Shown piece by piece: positions 40,389 to 48,839 of a stretch of DNA of 64,000 bases. The stretch is from Gordonia sp049847105 (GTDB taxonomy: Bacteria; Actinomycetota; Actinomycetes; Mycobacteriales; Mycobacteriaceae). Made by a program: the position numbers and the translations under genes. The stretch covers positions 434,001 through 498,000 of the forward strand of contig NZ_JBNCNS010000003.1 of the NCBI RefSeq assembly GCF_049847105.1. The letters are read 5' to 3'. The first letter of the stretch is position 1. Every line of letters starts with the position of its first letter. Under the pieces are notes generated by a model, which searched no databases, had not been told where the DNA came from, and saw nothing but the letters and a program-made list of their open reading frames with translations.

Positions 40389-42032
40389 ATGGCCTACACG
40401 ATTGCCGACCTCATCGAGCATGCGGTCGATCTCATGCCCGAACGAACAGCCCTCGTCTCGGGTGAGGAGTCCCGGACCTATACCGAACTGGAGGCGCGGT
40501 CCAACGCGCTCGCCCACAAACTGCGCGATCTCGGCGTGCAGCCAGGGGACAGGGTGGGGCTGTACAGCAGGAACACCATCGAGTCCGTCGAGGCGATGGT
40601 CGCCATCTTCAAGGCCCGCGCGGTGATGGTCAACGTCAATTTCCGCTACGTGGAGGCGGAGCTCGAGCACATCTTCACCGACTCGGGGATGTCGGTGCTG
40701 ATCCACGAGCGCCAGTTCTGCGAGCGCGTGTGCAACACGTTGCCGAGTTCTCCGACGATCACGAACCGGATCGTGATCGAGGACGGAACCGACGCCGATC
40801 TTTCCTGCGCGGGGTACGGCGACGCGATCCGTTACGAGGACGCCATCGCCGAGTCATCGGCGAAGCGGGACTTCGAGGATCGTTCCGGGGACGACCTGTA
40901 CATGCTCTACACGGGCGGCACCACGGGCAAGCCGAAGGGTGTGGTGTGGCGCCAGGAAGATGTCTGGCGTGTTCTCGGCGGCGGCATCGACTGGTACACA
41001 AGCGAACCCGTGGCAGACGAATGGGAGCTGGCCCGCGCGGGCGCCGACGGCGGACAGCTGGTGCGCTTCCCGATACCGCCGTTCATCCATGGTGGATCGC
41101 AGTGGGCGGTGTTCCAGGCGCTGTTCGGCGGCGGGAAAGCCGTTGTCTACCCGGACTTCAGCGGGCCGGCCGCCTGGGAGGCCGTCGAACGGCACGGGGT
41201 CAACGTCATCTTCATCACCGGAGATGCCATGGGGCGGCCGATGATCGAGGCGCTGGAGGTGAAGGACGATTACGACCTCTCCAGCGTGGTGTCGGTCGCG
41301 TCGTCGGCCTGCCTGTTCTCGCCGAGCATCAAGGAGCAGTTCCTCGACCGGTTCCCCAATTCGGTGATCATCGATGCGATCGGGTCCTCGGAGACCGGTT
41401 TCGGTGGACTCGGCGTCGTCGCCAAGGACACCCCGCACACCGGCGGACCACGCGTGAACGCCGATAGCGAGACCCATGTCCTGCGCGAGGACGGGACACC
41501 GGTGGAACCGGGCAGCGGAGAGGTCGGCGTGCTGGCACGGTCCGGGCACATCCCGCTGCGCTACCACAATGATCCGGAGAAGTCGGCGAAGACCTTCCGG
41601 GAGTTCAACGGTGTTCGTTATTCACTTCCCGGCGACTCGGCCCAGCTCGAGGCCGACGGCAGCATCACCATGCTGGGCCGCGGTTCGGTGTCCATCAACA
41701 CCGGTGGCGAGAAGGTGTTCCCGGAGGAGGTGGAGGGCGCGCTGAAGGCCCATCCGGACGTGTTCGACACCGTCGTCGTCGGTGTTCCCGACGAACGGTT
41801 CGGTCAGCGGGTTGCCGCGGTGATCGCCACCCGCGGGGATGCGCGTCCCGCGCTTGCGGACCTGAACGATGTGGTCCGCAAGGAGCTCGCCGGGTACAAA
41901 TGCCCTCGCAGCGTGTGGTTCGTCGACGAGATCAAGCGATCCCCGGCAGGTAAGCCCGACTACCGGTGGGGTGCCGGAATCACCCAGGAACGTCCCGCAG
42001 ATGAGGCGCTAGGCGCCCCGGAGAAGAGCTGA
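40389..42032 (+). CDS. fadD19: Steroid-26-oate CoA ligase FadD19
   Basis: FadD19 activates the C26 acid produced by CYP125 and is required in Rhodococcus for C24-branched sterols. The 547-residue ANL enzyme shows YTGGTTGKPKGVVWRQEDVWR (phosphate loop), PIPPFIHGGSQWAVFQALFGGGKAVVYP, IGSSETGFGG, LGRGSVSINTGGEKVFPEEVE and the catalytic lysine in SPAGKPDYRW. The QEDVWR and INTGGEKVFP blocks match the steroid-specific FadD17/18/19 group. The nitronate monooxygenase gene begins one base after its stop. Confidence 0.92.
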   Translation: MAYTIADLIEHAVDLMPERTALVSGEESRTYTELEARSNALAHKLRDLGVQPGDRVGLYSRNTIESVEAMVAIFKARAVMVNVNFRYVEAELEHIFTDSGMSVLIHERQFCERVCNTLPSSPTITNRIVIEDGTDADLSCAGYGDAIRYEDAIAESSAKRDFEDRSGDDLYMLYTGGTTGKPKGVVWRQEDVWRVLGGGIDWYTSEPVADEWELARAGADGGQLVRFPIPPFIHGGSQWAVFQALFGGGKAVVYPDFSGPAAWEAVERHGVNVIFITGDAMGRPMIEALEVKDDYDLSSVVSVASSACLFSPSIKEQFLDRFPNSVIIDAIGSSETGFGGLGVVAKDTPHTGGPRVNADSETHVLREDGTPVEPGSGEVGVLARSGHIPLRYHNDPEKSAKTFREFNGVRYSLPGDSAQLEADGSITMLGRGSVSINTGGEKVFPEEVEGALKAHPDVFDTVVVGVPDERFGQRVAAVIATRGDARPALADLNDVVRKELAGYKCPRSVWFVDEIKRSPAGKPDYRWGAGITQERPADEALGAPEKS

Positions 42033-42033
42033 C

Positions 42034-43182
42034 ATGCGCACCGAACTCGCCGATCGATTCGGCATCGAATACCCGATCTTCGGGTTCACCCCGAGCCAGG
42101 ACGTGGCGGCCGCGATCAGTCGTGCGGGTGGCCTCGGCGTCCTGGGCTGTGTCCGCTTCAACGACGCCGAGGAGCTCGACGAGGTCCTCGAGTGGATGCA
42201 CGAGAACACCGACGGCAAGCCGTTCGGCGTCGACATCGTGATGCCCGCGAAGATCCCGACCGAGGGCAGCAAGGTCGACCTCGACTCGATGATCTCGCCG
42301 GAGCATCGTGCTTTTGTCGAGCGCACCCTCGACGACCTCGGCGTCCCGCCGCTGCCGAACGGCGAGCGGGTGGATGCCGGCGTGCTGGGCTGGTTGCACT
42401 CGGTCGCCCGGTCCCATGTGGACATCGCGATGGAGCACACGCGTAAGTACGGGCAGATCAAGCTGATCGCCAACGCGCTCGGCTCACCGCCCGCCGATGT
42501 GATCCAGACGTCGCACGACAACGGCGTGCTGGTGGCGGCGCTGGCCGGCGCCAAAGAGCATGCGCTGCATCATGTGGAGGCCGGCGTCGACATCGTCATC
42601 GCGCAGGGCTACGAGGGCGGCGGACACACCGGTGAGGTCACCTCGATGATCCTGTGGCCGGAACTGGTGGACGCCGTGCAGGATTCGGCGCCGGTGCTCG
42701 CGGCCGGCGGCGTGGGCAGCGGTCGGCAGATCGCGGCCGCGATCGCCCTCGGCGCGCAGGGCGTGTGGATGGGGACCTACTGGCTCACCGCCGCCGAATA
42801 CAAACTGGGCATGGAGCCCGACGCCGACGGGCCGTCGACAGTCCAGAAGGCGCTGCTGAAGGCGACCTCACGGGACACCGTGCGTCGTCGTATCTATTCG
42901 GGCAAACCCGCGCGGCTGTTGAAGACCAAGTGGACCGACGCCTGGGACGCGCCCGATGCGCCCGACCCGCTGCCGATGCCACTGCAGAACCTGCTCGTCG
43001 CGGAGGCTCATGCACGGATCTCCGCGGCCGACGATCCGGACGTCGTCGCGATGCCGGCCGGTCAGATCGTGGGGCGGTGCAACGAGATCACCCCGGTCGC
43101 CGACATGATCGCCGACCTGGTGAGTGAGTACGAGCAGGCGGTCGGACGGATGAACGCGACGTTGACGTCGCCGGTCGCCTGA
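42034..43182 (+). CDS. Nitronate monooxygenase-family flavoprotein
   Basis: A 382-residue TIM-barrel flavoprotein of the nitronate monooxygenase group: IEYPIFGFTPSQDVAAAISRAGGLGVLG, VDIVIAQGYEGGGHTGEV (phosphate loop), VLAAGGVGSGRQIAAAIALGAQGVWMGT (FMN site), and the AGQIVGR C-terminal block. IpdC (16228) has the same fold but acts on an indane-CoA, so family membership alone does not imply nitronate chemistry. It starts one base after fadD19, so it probably serves the sterol side-chain pathway, for example as an ene-reductase or dehydrogenase on a CoA ester. That role is inferred. Confidence 0.8.
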   Translation: MRTELADRFGIEYPIFGFTPSQDVAAAISRAGGLGVLGCVRFNDAEELDEVLEWMHENTDGKPFGVDIVMPAKIPTEGSKVDLDSMISPEHRAFVERTLDDLGVPPLPNGERVDAGVLGWLHSVARSHVDIAMEHTRKYGQIKLIANALGSPPADVIQTSHDNGVLVAALAGAKEHALHHVEAGVDIVIAQGYEGGGHTGEVTSMILWPELVDAVQDSAPVLAAGGVGSGRQIAAAIALGAQGVWMGTYWLTAAEYKLGMEPDADGPSTVQKALLKATSRDTVRRRIYSGKPARLLKTKWTDAWDAPDAPDPLPMPLQNLLVAEAHARISAADDPDVVAMPAGQIVGRCNEITPVADMIADLVSEYEQAVGRMNATLTSPVA

Positions 43183-43204
43183 CTCCGCGCACTCGCAGAC
43201 ACAC

Positions 43205-43264
43205 AGAACTCCCACAAACACGGTATGCATTGCGTGTTTGTCGGAGTTCTCGGTGTTCGGGTCA
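43205..43264. repeat. Hairpin repeat type 2, copy 1
   Basis: AGAACTCCCACAAACACG (43205-43222) pairs with CGTGTTTGTCGGAGTTCT (43233-43250), one mismatch, around a loop holding ATGCAT. It is followed by CGGTGTTCGGGTCA (43251-43264), whose TCA is the stop codon of the minus-strand DUF559 gene. The 60-bp unit differs from copy 2 (44240-44299) at a single base. Confidence 0.94.
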
Positions 43265-44200
43265 GGTGGCGATCCCTTCGCGCTCGAGCCATTCGCGGAC
43301 CATCGGAACGACCCGGTGGTGTCGGAGGTCGGCCCACACCCAGCGGATCACCATGACGCCGAGGCGTCGGAGGGCATCCTCGCGTTCCTTCTCGCGGCGC
43401 ATGGCGTCGAACGGGGTCTCCCCGGTGCGGAGATGCCGTTCGTATTTCTTCATGCCGTCGAACTCCGCGGCGAGCTTGCCCACCCAGTCGTAGTCGGTTC
43501 GCCCTACGAAGTCGCCGTTCGTGTCGAAGAACTCGTGTTGGAGGCGCGGCACCGGTAGGCCGGCCGCGATGATCTGGGCACGCCCCCACGATTCACCAGC
43601 GTTCTCCGCACCCCCGTCAGCATGGTCGAGTGCCCGGCGTGCCTGGGTGACCCCCCGGCGACGGCTCTCGAGAAGCTCGCCGAGAACTTCGGGATCGGCA
43701 CCTCGTCGCAGGGCAGAGTCGAGGACTGCCAACGCCTGCGCGAACTCGCCGCCACACGCCACGTCGATCGCCGTCCGTTCGAGCGAGGTCACCGCGAGGC
43801 CGTCGATTGTGGTCACGTCGGCTGGATCGAGGTGACCCGAGTGGAGGTGCCGCTGCTTTTCGACCCGTCCACCGGTCCGGAGTCCGGTGACGAAATGTAC
43901 TTGATCCAGCTGAGGTTTCAGCAGCGACAGGTTGTGTTGTAGCGCAGCCGATTCATGGCTGAGTGCAAAGTTGCCGCCGCTGAGCTCGAAGGCAGCCGAC
44001 GAGCGCAGGCGATGACGTTGCTCGGGGTCCGACGGTAGGTCTGCGGTCGCAACGAATGCGCCGGGCCAGATCTTGGCGAGGTGCTTGTCGCTCACCGCGC
44101 GTGCGAGCTGGTTGTCGGTGAAGCCCTGAGCCAGGGCGTCGCGACGAAAGGTGATCCGGTGACGGCCGGTGGGGAAATCATGCATGAAGATTGGACGCAC
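43262..44200 (-). CDS. AbiEi-like winged helix + DUF559 endonuclease-fold protein (second unit)
   Basis: A 312-residue protein with the same two-part plan as the gene at 6199. An N-terminal winged-helix region (RRDALAQGFTDNQLARAVSDKHLAKIWPGAFV) and a middle segment with LAVTSLERTAIDVACGGEFAQALAVLDSALR are followed by a C-terminal PD-(D/E)XK-like domain. That domain has GESWGRAQIIAAGLPVPRLQHEF, RTDYDWVGKLAAEFDGMKKYERH and DALRRLGVMVIRWVWADL. The candidate metal-binding set is Glu in GESW, Asp in TDYDW and Glu/Asp in AEFDG. The start may also be 44185. It is bracketed by two 60-bp direct repeats that differ by one base. Sequence similarity to the first DUF559 gene is low outside the motifs, so this is not a recent duplicate. 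Confidence 0.75.
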   Translation of the reverse strand: MRPIFMHDFPTGRHRITFRRDALAQGFTDNQLARAVSDKHLAKIWPGAFVATADLPSDPEQRHRLRSSAAFELSGGNFALSHESAALQHNLSLLKPQLDQVHFVTGLRTGGRVEKQRHLHSGHLDPADVTTIDGLAVTSLERTAIDVACGGEFAQALAVLDSALRRGADPEVLGELLESRRRGVTQARRALDHADGGAENAGESWGRAQIIAAGLPVPRLQHEFFDTNGDFVGRTDYDWVGKLAAEFDGMKKYERHLRTGETPFDAMRREKEREDALRRLGVMVIRWVWADLRHHRVVPMVREWLEREGIAT

Positions 44201-44239
44201 CAGCCGCTCGATCGGGTCCGTCGAGAATTCTGTGCTACC

Positions 44240-44299
44240 AGAACTCCCACAAACACGGTATGCATTGCGTGTTTGTGGGAGTTCTCGGTGTTCGGGTCA
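44240..44299. repeat. Hairpin repeat type 2, copy 2
   Basis: AGAACTCCCACAAACACG (44240-44257) pairs perfectly with CGTGTTTGTGGGAGTTCT (44268-44285), followed by CGGTGTTCGGGTCA (44286-44299) ending in the stop codon of fadD17. It lies 39 bp upstream of the DUF559 gene and in the same orientation as copy 1, so both copies sit at the 3' end of a minus-strand gene and include its stop. Confidence 0.94.
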
Positions 44300-45901
44300 G
44301 CAGGGCGTACCGGCAGGGAACCGATAGCGGTGACCATCGCGGACCCAGGTGGGTGGCGCCTGAACGTCGCGAAGGGTGCGTTTGACGGTCTTGAAGGTTG
44401 CCGTGTCGGGCAGGGAGTCGGTCACGCGCACCCGATGCGGCCACTGCTTCGGCCCCAGATCGGCTTGTGCCTCGAGGAACTCGGTGAAGCCATCGGAATC
44501 CAGGGCCTCGTCGTCGACCACGAGCACCGCTTCGATCTCGTCGCCGATCTCGACCGGCACCCCGTAGACCGCGACCTGCCGGATGTGCTCATGACGCAGC
44601 AGGATGCGTTCGATCGGCCCGGTGCCGAGGTTCTCGCCGTCCACGCGGAGCCAGTCGCCGAGCCGGCCGGCGAAGTGGAGGTAGCCGGCGTCGTCGACCC
44701 AGGCGAGGTCTCCGGTGTGGTAGACACCGCCGCGGAGGCGCTCAGACGATGCCTCCGGGTCGTTGTAGTACCCACTGAACAATCCCGGACCGGAAGAGTT
44801 GACGATCTCGCCGATCTCACCGGTGGCCACCGGGTCGCCGGTGTGCGGATCGAACAGTGCGGTGGGGGCGCGGAGCGGGCCGAGCGCATCCGGGGGAGTG
44901 TCGGGGGTCCGCGTGATCGCGACACCGCCTTCGGTGGAGCCGAATCCGTCGACGACGCGGCACCCGAAGCGCTCGGCAAAGCGAACCCGGTCCCGCGCGG
45001 ACGCCTCATTGCCGTACATGATGCGGAGCGTGTTGTCCGCGTCGTCGGGACGCTCCGGCGTTGCCAGGATGTAGTTGAGCGGCTTGCCGACGTAATTCGC
45101 GAAGGTGACCCCGTGGCGACGGAGATCGGGAAGAAAACCACTGGCGGAGAATCGATCACGCAGAGCGATCGACGCGCCGCCGGCAAGTGCGACCGACCAG
45201 CCGGCGATGACCGCGTTGGAATGGAACATCGGCATCGCCAGATACACGACGTCGTCGGAGCCGATCTCGAATCGCTCCGCGAGCATCCGGCCACTCTCGG
45301 CGAACTTTCGCTGTGTGCACCGGACGGCCTTCGGGTCCCCGGTGGTGCCCGAGGTGAAGATCAGCATCATCAGGTCGTCGGGCGCCGGGGGGTGGTCTCG
45401 ATACGCCGCTCCTTCGTCGCGGCTACTCGACTGGCGGGGGTTCGCGGCTGGTTCGTCGCACTCCTCCCGCTGATCGAGTAGCGGCGAACGGAGTGAGTCG
45501 CGTATCGAGATCACCCAGCCCTCATCGTCGACGTCGATCACCGGCACGTCACCCAGGTCGACGTCGTCGAGCAGATGTCGTGTCCGGTCGTCCGTGAGCA
45601 CGACCTGGCAGTCCGCACGTGCGACATCCGCGGCCAGTCCGGCCCCGCGCCTGGTGGTGTTCAGTCCGACGAGGACGAACGCACCCAGCGCCGCGGCGCC
45701 GAGTAGATAGCTGAACTCGGGGGAGTTCTCCATGAGCACGCCCACGTGCGGCGGACGATCCGCGGGCAACAGATCTCGCAGGGCGGTACCTCGTGCGGTC
45801 GACGCGGCGACGTGGGACCGCCACGAGATGAACTCGTCGTCGTGGCGAAGGCCGCGATCGTCCACCTCGGACAGCGCGGACAGCAGCTCGGCGAGAGTCA
45901 C
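44297..45901 (-). CDS. fadD17: Steroid side-chain CoA ligase FadD17 with in-frame repeat insertion
   Basis: FadD17 activates C24-type steroid side-chain acids. It is an ANL ligase with MENSPEFSYLLGAAALGAFVLVGLNTTRRGAGL, phosphate loop IFTSGTTGDPKAVRC, PMFHSNAVIAGWSVALAGG, DGFGSTEGGVAITRTPDTP, RLGDWLRVDGENLGTGPIERI, and a C-terminal TFKTVKRTL where the lysine is expected. It matches mycobacterial FadD17 (Rv3506) but is 534 residues against about 500. The extra part, 41 residues between DDEGW and PPAPDD just before the phosphate loop, is encoded by a GTCGAGTAG-type element (45391-45515) without breaking the frame. The start is GTG at 45901, overlapping fadE27 by four bases. The stop lies in hairpin type 2. 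Confidence 0.88.
   Translation of the reverse strand: MTLAELLSALSEVDDRGLRHDDEFISWRSHVAASTARGTALRDLLPADRPPHVGVLMENSPEFSYLLGAAALGAFVLVGLNTTRRGAGLAADVARADCQVVLTDDRTRHLLDDVDLGDVPVIDVDDEGWVISIRDSLRSPLLDQREECDEPAANPRQSSSRDEGAAYRDHPPAPDDLMMLIFTSGTTGDPKAVRCTQRKFAESGRMLAERFEIGSDDVVYLAMPMFHSNAVIAGWSVALAGGASIALRDRFSASGFLPDLRRHGVTFANYVGKPLNYILATPERPDDADNTLRIMYGNEASARDRVRFAERFGCRVVDGFGSTEGGVAITRTPDTPPDALGPLRAPTALFDPHTGDPVATGEIGEIVNSSGPGLFSGYYNDPEASSERLRGGVYHTGDLAWVDDAGYLHFAGRLGDWLRVDGENLGTGPIERILLRHEHIRQVAVYGVPVEIGDEIEAVLVVDDEALDSDGFTEFLEAQADLGPKQWPHRVRVTDSLPDTATFKTVKRTLRDVQAPPTWVRDGHRYRFPAGTPC
45391..45515. repeat. GTCGAGTAG-type element, copy 3, inside fadD17
   Basis: GGTGGTCTCGATACGCCGC (from 45391) runs through CTACTCGACTGG (45424) to a 40-bp centre, then TGATCGAGTAGCGGCG (from 45471) and CGTATCGAGATCACC (ending 45515). 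The ends are a 15-bp inverted repeat with one mismatch. Read on the minus strand it stays open and adds about 41 codons to fadD17. Confidence 0.92.
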
Positions 45902-47046
45902 ACCGGTGTGTCGGCGAGCACGGCGCCTATTGACGCGAGTACGACCGGAGACGACCCGACAGTGAACTCGTTCTGCTTGGCACGCAGGAAGTATCGGTGT
46001 ACCGGATGGCTGGTGTCCAGGCCGACACCACCATGGACGTGCACGGTGGTGTGGGCGACGCGGTGGCCTGCCTCGGTCGCCCAGAACTTGGCGGTGTTGA
46101 TCGCCGTCCGCAGATCGGACTCGTTGCCGGTCGGCGCATCGCCGTGGAGGTTTGCGAGCATCCACGCCGCCTGAGTGGTGGTGAGCGAGAGTCCCTGTGA
46201 GTCGATATAGCCGTCGGCGAGGCGCTGCGCCACGGCCTGGAACGAGCCGATCGCGCGTCCGAACTGCTCGCGCTCGCGGGCGTACTCGGCAGTGAGTTCG
46301 AGTGCGCGAGAAACGATTCCGGACTGTTCCGCGCAGATCGCCAACGTCAGTCGATCGGCGACATCGTGGACCGCGGTGACCCCGCCGTCGAGGATGCGAT
46401 CGGCGACGATCGTCACATCGGTGAAGTCGATCTGACCGGTGGGGATCTTGCCCGTCGACGCGGTGGCGGTGATCTGCACTCCCGGATCGTCGGCGGACAC
46501 GACGACGGCGAGCGGGCCGTCGGGGCCGATCGCATTGACCACGAGCGTGTTCGCGGCCACCGCGTAGGGCACGTTGACCTTGGTGCCGGTGAGCGTGAGG
46601 CGATCGCCCGCCCGCGTCACGCTGGTGGTCGGGGTGGTCACGTCGCTGCCGAGGTCCTCCTCGAACGCCACGGTGAGGACGATGTCGCCACCGGCGCCCG
46701 GAACGACGACCGACTCGCGCAGTGCCGGGGTGCCCCGCGTCGCGATGACGGGAAGCGCGGCACAGGCGTGGGCGGTGAACGGGACGCGTGCGAGGACGCG
46801 ACCGAGTTCCTCGGCGACCAGGGAGTTCTCGATCGCCGACAGGTCGCCACCGCGATCACCCGCCAGTTCGGTCGACAACTCCAGGCCGAGCAGTCCGGCG
46901 GTGCCCAGCTCGCGCCACAGATCGGCGTCGATCGGCGCGTCGGCGGTCTCGAGTTCCGCCACCCGCTCCGGGGTGCTGATCTTGGTGGCGATGTCGCGTG
47001 CGAGCCCGCGGACGTCCTCGCCGGATTCGGGAAGTGTGAAATCCAT
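45898..47046 (-). CDS. fadE27: Acyl-CoA dehydrogenase FadE27 (ChsE5)
   Basis: FadE27 pairs with FadE26 to form the heterotetrameric ChsE4-ChsE5 dehydrogenase that acts on steroid side-chain CoA esters in the first cycles of beta-oxidation. The 382-residue protein is a divergent ACAD: SLVAEELGRVLARVPFTAHAC, ADRLTLAICAEQSGIVSRALELTAEYAREREQFGRAIGSFQAVAQRLADGY and HRVAHTTVHVHGGVGLDTSHPVHRYFLRAKQ. The mid-domain FAD motifs are weak, as expected for the subunit that lacks the full active site. It overlaps fadD17 and is separated from fadE26 by about 150 bp of GTCGAGTAG-type repeat. Confidence 0.87.
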   Translation of the reverse strand: MDFTLPESGEDVRGLARDIATKISTPERVAELETADAPIDADLWRELGTAGLLGLELSTELAGDRGGDLSAIENSLVAEELGRVLARVPFTAHACAALPVIATRGTPALRESVVVPGAGGDIVLTVAFEEDLGSDVTTPTTSVTRAGDRLTLTGTKVNVPYAVAANTLVVNAIGPDGPLAVVVSADDPGVQITATASTGKIPTGQIDFTDVTIVADRILDGGVTAVHDVADRLTLAICAEQSGIVSRALELTAEYAREREQFGRAIGSFQAVAQRLADGYIDSQGLSLTTTQAAWMLANLHGDAPTGNESDLRTAINTAKFWATEAGHRVAHTTVHVHGGVGLDTSHPVHRYFLRAKQNEFTVGSSPVVLASIGAVLADTPV

Positions 47047-47085
47047 TGTTCGTGCGCTGCTTTCGGTGGTGGTGGTGGTGGGTGG

Positions 47086-47190
47086 GGTCTCGATACGCCG
47101 CTCCTTCGTCGCGGCTACTCGACCAGCGGTGAGGATTGGCGGCTACTCGACCAGCGGTGAGGATTGGCGGCTACTCGACCAGCGGTTTGG
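47086..47190. repeat. GTCGAGTAG-type half element with 28-bp tandem tail
   Basis: GGTCTCGATACGCCGCTCC (from 47086) to CTACTCGACC, then a 28-bp unit starting CTACTCGACCAGCGGTGAGG in tandem at 47115 and 47143 and a partial third at 47171. It lies inside the fadE26-fadE27 gap, within what is a compact operon in other genomes. Confidence 0.9.
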
Positions 47191-47193
47191 CGA

Positions 47194-48396
47194 CTATCGG
47201 CGCTGGTGCGGCAGTCCGAGCGCGAGCATGCCGATGATGTCGCGCTGGACCTCGTTCGTCCCACCGCCGAAGGTGAGGATCAGCGAGGACCGCTGGAATC
47301 GTTCGAGGCGTCCCTGGAGGTGTGCGCCGGTGCTCCCGCGCCGCAGGGTCGCGGCCGGGCCGACGATCTCCATCAGCAATCGGTATGCCTCGGTCGCGAA
47401 CTCGGTGCCGTAGACCTTGGTCGCGGACGCGTCGGCCGGGCTGGGGGAGGCGCCGGATGCGGCGATCGACGCGATCTTCCAGTTGATCAACTTCAGGAAT
47501 TCGACCTTGGCATGCACGCGTGCGAGGTTGCTCTGAACCCACGCGGTGTCGATCACACGTTGCCCGTCACCGGTCTTGGTGTGTTGCGCCCATTCGATCG
47601 TCTCCCGCAGCGCGGTCTGGATGGGAGCGGCGCTGCACAGCGCGACGCGCTCGTGGTTGAGCTGGTTGGTCACCAGTGGCCAGCCGCCGCCCTCCTCACC
47701 GACCAGGGCCGAGGTGGGCACCCGGACATCCTGGTAGTAGGTGGCGCTGGTGTCGACACCGGCCATCGTGTGCACCGGCGTGTAGCTGAAGCCCTCCGCG
47801 TCGGCGGGCACGATGATCATCGAGATGCCCTTGTGCTTCTTGCCGCCGGGCTCCAGAGCGCTCGGATCGGTCCGGCAGGCGAGCCAGATGTAGTCGGCGT
47901 AAGGGACCAGACTGGTCCACATCTTCTGGCCGTTGATCACGTATTCGTCGCCCTCACGGATGGCGGTGGTACGCAGCGCCGCCAGGTCGGTGCCGGCGCC
48001 CGGCTCCGAGTAGCCGATGGAGAAGTGCAACTGTCCCGCCGCGATCTTGGGCAGGAAGAACGCCTTCTGCTCCTCGGTGCCGTAGTGCATGATCGTCGGC
48101 GCGACCGAATTGATGGTCAGGAACGGGACCGGGGCGCCGGCGATCGCCGCCTCGTCGGTGAAGATCAGCTGGTCCATCATGGACCGGTTCTGGCCGCCGA
48201 ACTCGGTCGGCCAGCCGAGCGCGAGCCACCCGTCGCTGCCCATCTGGGCGACCACATCGCGGTACGCGTCGCCCTCGCCGAGTTCGCCTTCGCCGCCGGT
48301 CAGGGCGGCTCGGCGTTCGTCGGTCATCAGGGCCGCGAAGTAGGATCGCAACTCCCGACGAAGGTCTGTCTGTTGGTCGGTGTAAGCGATGCGCAT
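47194..48396 (-). CDS. fadE26: Acyl-CoA dehydrogenase FadE26 (ChsE4)
   Basis: The catalytic partner of FadE27. The 400-residue ACAD has a complete set: LGWPTEFGGQNRSMMDQLIFTDEAAIAGAPVP, FSIGYSEPGAGTDLAAL, YVINGQKMWTSLVPYADYIWLACRT (FAD/mid domain), and the C-terminal LTFGGGTNEVQRDIIGMLALGLP. It matches mycobacterial Rv3504. The ATG at 48396 begins MRIAYTDQQTDLRRELR. It is divergent from fdxD across 159 bp containing a full-match KstR box, so fadE26-fadE27-fadD17 and fdxD-hsd4A-mce4 are expected to respond together to sterols. Confidence 0.9.
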   Translation of the reverse strand: MRIAYTDQQTDLRRELRSYFAALMTDERRAALTGGEGELGEGDAYRDVVAQMGSDGWLALGWPTEFGGQNRSMMDQLIFTDEAAIAGAPVPFLTINSVAPTIMHYGTEEQKAFFLPKIAAGQLHFSIGYSEPGAGTDLAALRTTAIREGDEYVINGQKMWTSLVPYADYIWLACRTDPSALEPGGKKHKGISMIIVPADAEGFSYTPVHTMAGVDTSATYYQDVRVPTSALVGEEGGGWPLVTNQLNHERVALCSAAPIQTALRETIEWAQHTKTGDGQRVIDTAWVQSNLARVHAKVEFLKLINWKIASIAASGASPSPADASATKVYGTEFATEAYRLLMEIVGPAATLRRGSTGAHLQGRLERFQRSSLILTFGGGTNEVQRDIIGMLALGLPHQRR

Positions 48397-48487
48397 CGGG
48401 CTCTCCGTGTCCTCGGGCGGGTTGGGCGTACCGGCGATATGTCACAGTGATCAACCGGGGAATGGCGGGGTGGTACTCGCCAACTTC

Positions 48488-48501
48488 TGAAACACGTTCT
48501 A
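48488..48501. promoter_or_regulatory. KstR box between fadE26 and fdxD
   Basis: TGAAACACGTTCTA is a full match to TnnAACnnGTTnnA, 92 bp from the fadE26 start and 54 bp from the fdxD start. Confidence 0.88.
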
Positions 48502-48555
48502 ACCTGAATGACACAGCCCGTCAACCAGACGAACAGTCTCGAAGGAGTGGCCAGG

Positions 48556-48744
48556 ATGCGAATCAAGGCAGATTTCGACCTTTGCGAGTCCAATGCCGTG
48601 TGCGTGGGCATGGCGCCGGATGTATTCGATCTCGATGATGACGACTACCTGGTGATTCTCAACGAAGAGGTGCCCGCCGAGCGCGAGGAGGAGATGCGGC
48701 AGGTGGTGGCCAGCTGCCCCAAGTCCGCGCTCTCCCTGGAATGA
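48556..48744 (+). CDS. fdxD: 3Fe-4S ferredoxin FdxD
   Basis: A small 62-residue ferredoxin of the kind that feeds electrons to actinobacterial P450s, most likely CYP125. Cluster ligands are Cys in DLCESNAVCVGMAPDVFDL (C-x5-C) and the CPKSAL near the C-terminus; one of the four canonical cysteines is absent, consistent with a 3Fe-4S cluster. The ATG at 48556 gives the length of M. tuberculosis FdxD (Rv3503c); an in-frame ATG at 48508 would add 16 residues and lies close to the KstR box. It is followed by hsd4A and the mce4 operon in the same order as in mycobacteria. Confidence 0.9.
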   Translation: MRIKADFDLCESNAVCVGMAPDVFDLDDDDYLVILNEEVPAEREEEMRQVVASCPKSALSLE

Positions 48745-48795
48745 GCCGAACGACGGGAATCTGACCAACCGGTTCCGGTCTGAGCGCGTTCGTGC

Positions 48796-48809
48796 TAGAA
48801 CAGGTTCTA
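48796..48809. promoter_or_regulatory. KstR box upstream of hsd4A-mce4 operon
   Basis: TAGAACAGGTTCTA, a full match to the KstR consensus and nearly palindromic, lies 30 bp before the GTG start of hsd4A. It is probably the main switch for the mce4 import operon. Confidence 0.9.
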
Positions 48810-48839
48810 GTTTGTTGCAGCCTTGAGGAGGGAACTGGC

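Noticed and set aside
44240..44299. Insertion sequence with transposase
   Set aside because: The flanked gene encodes a winged-helix/DUF559 protein, not a DDE, HUH or serine recombinase; no terminal inverted repeats or short target duplications of IS type were seen.
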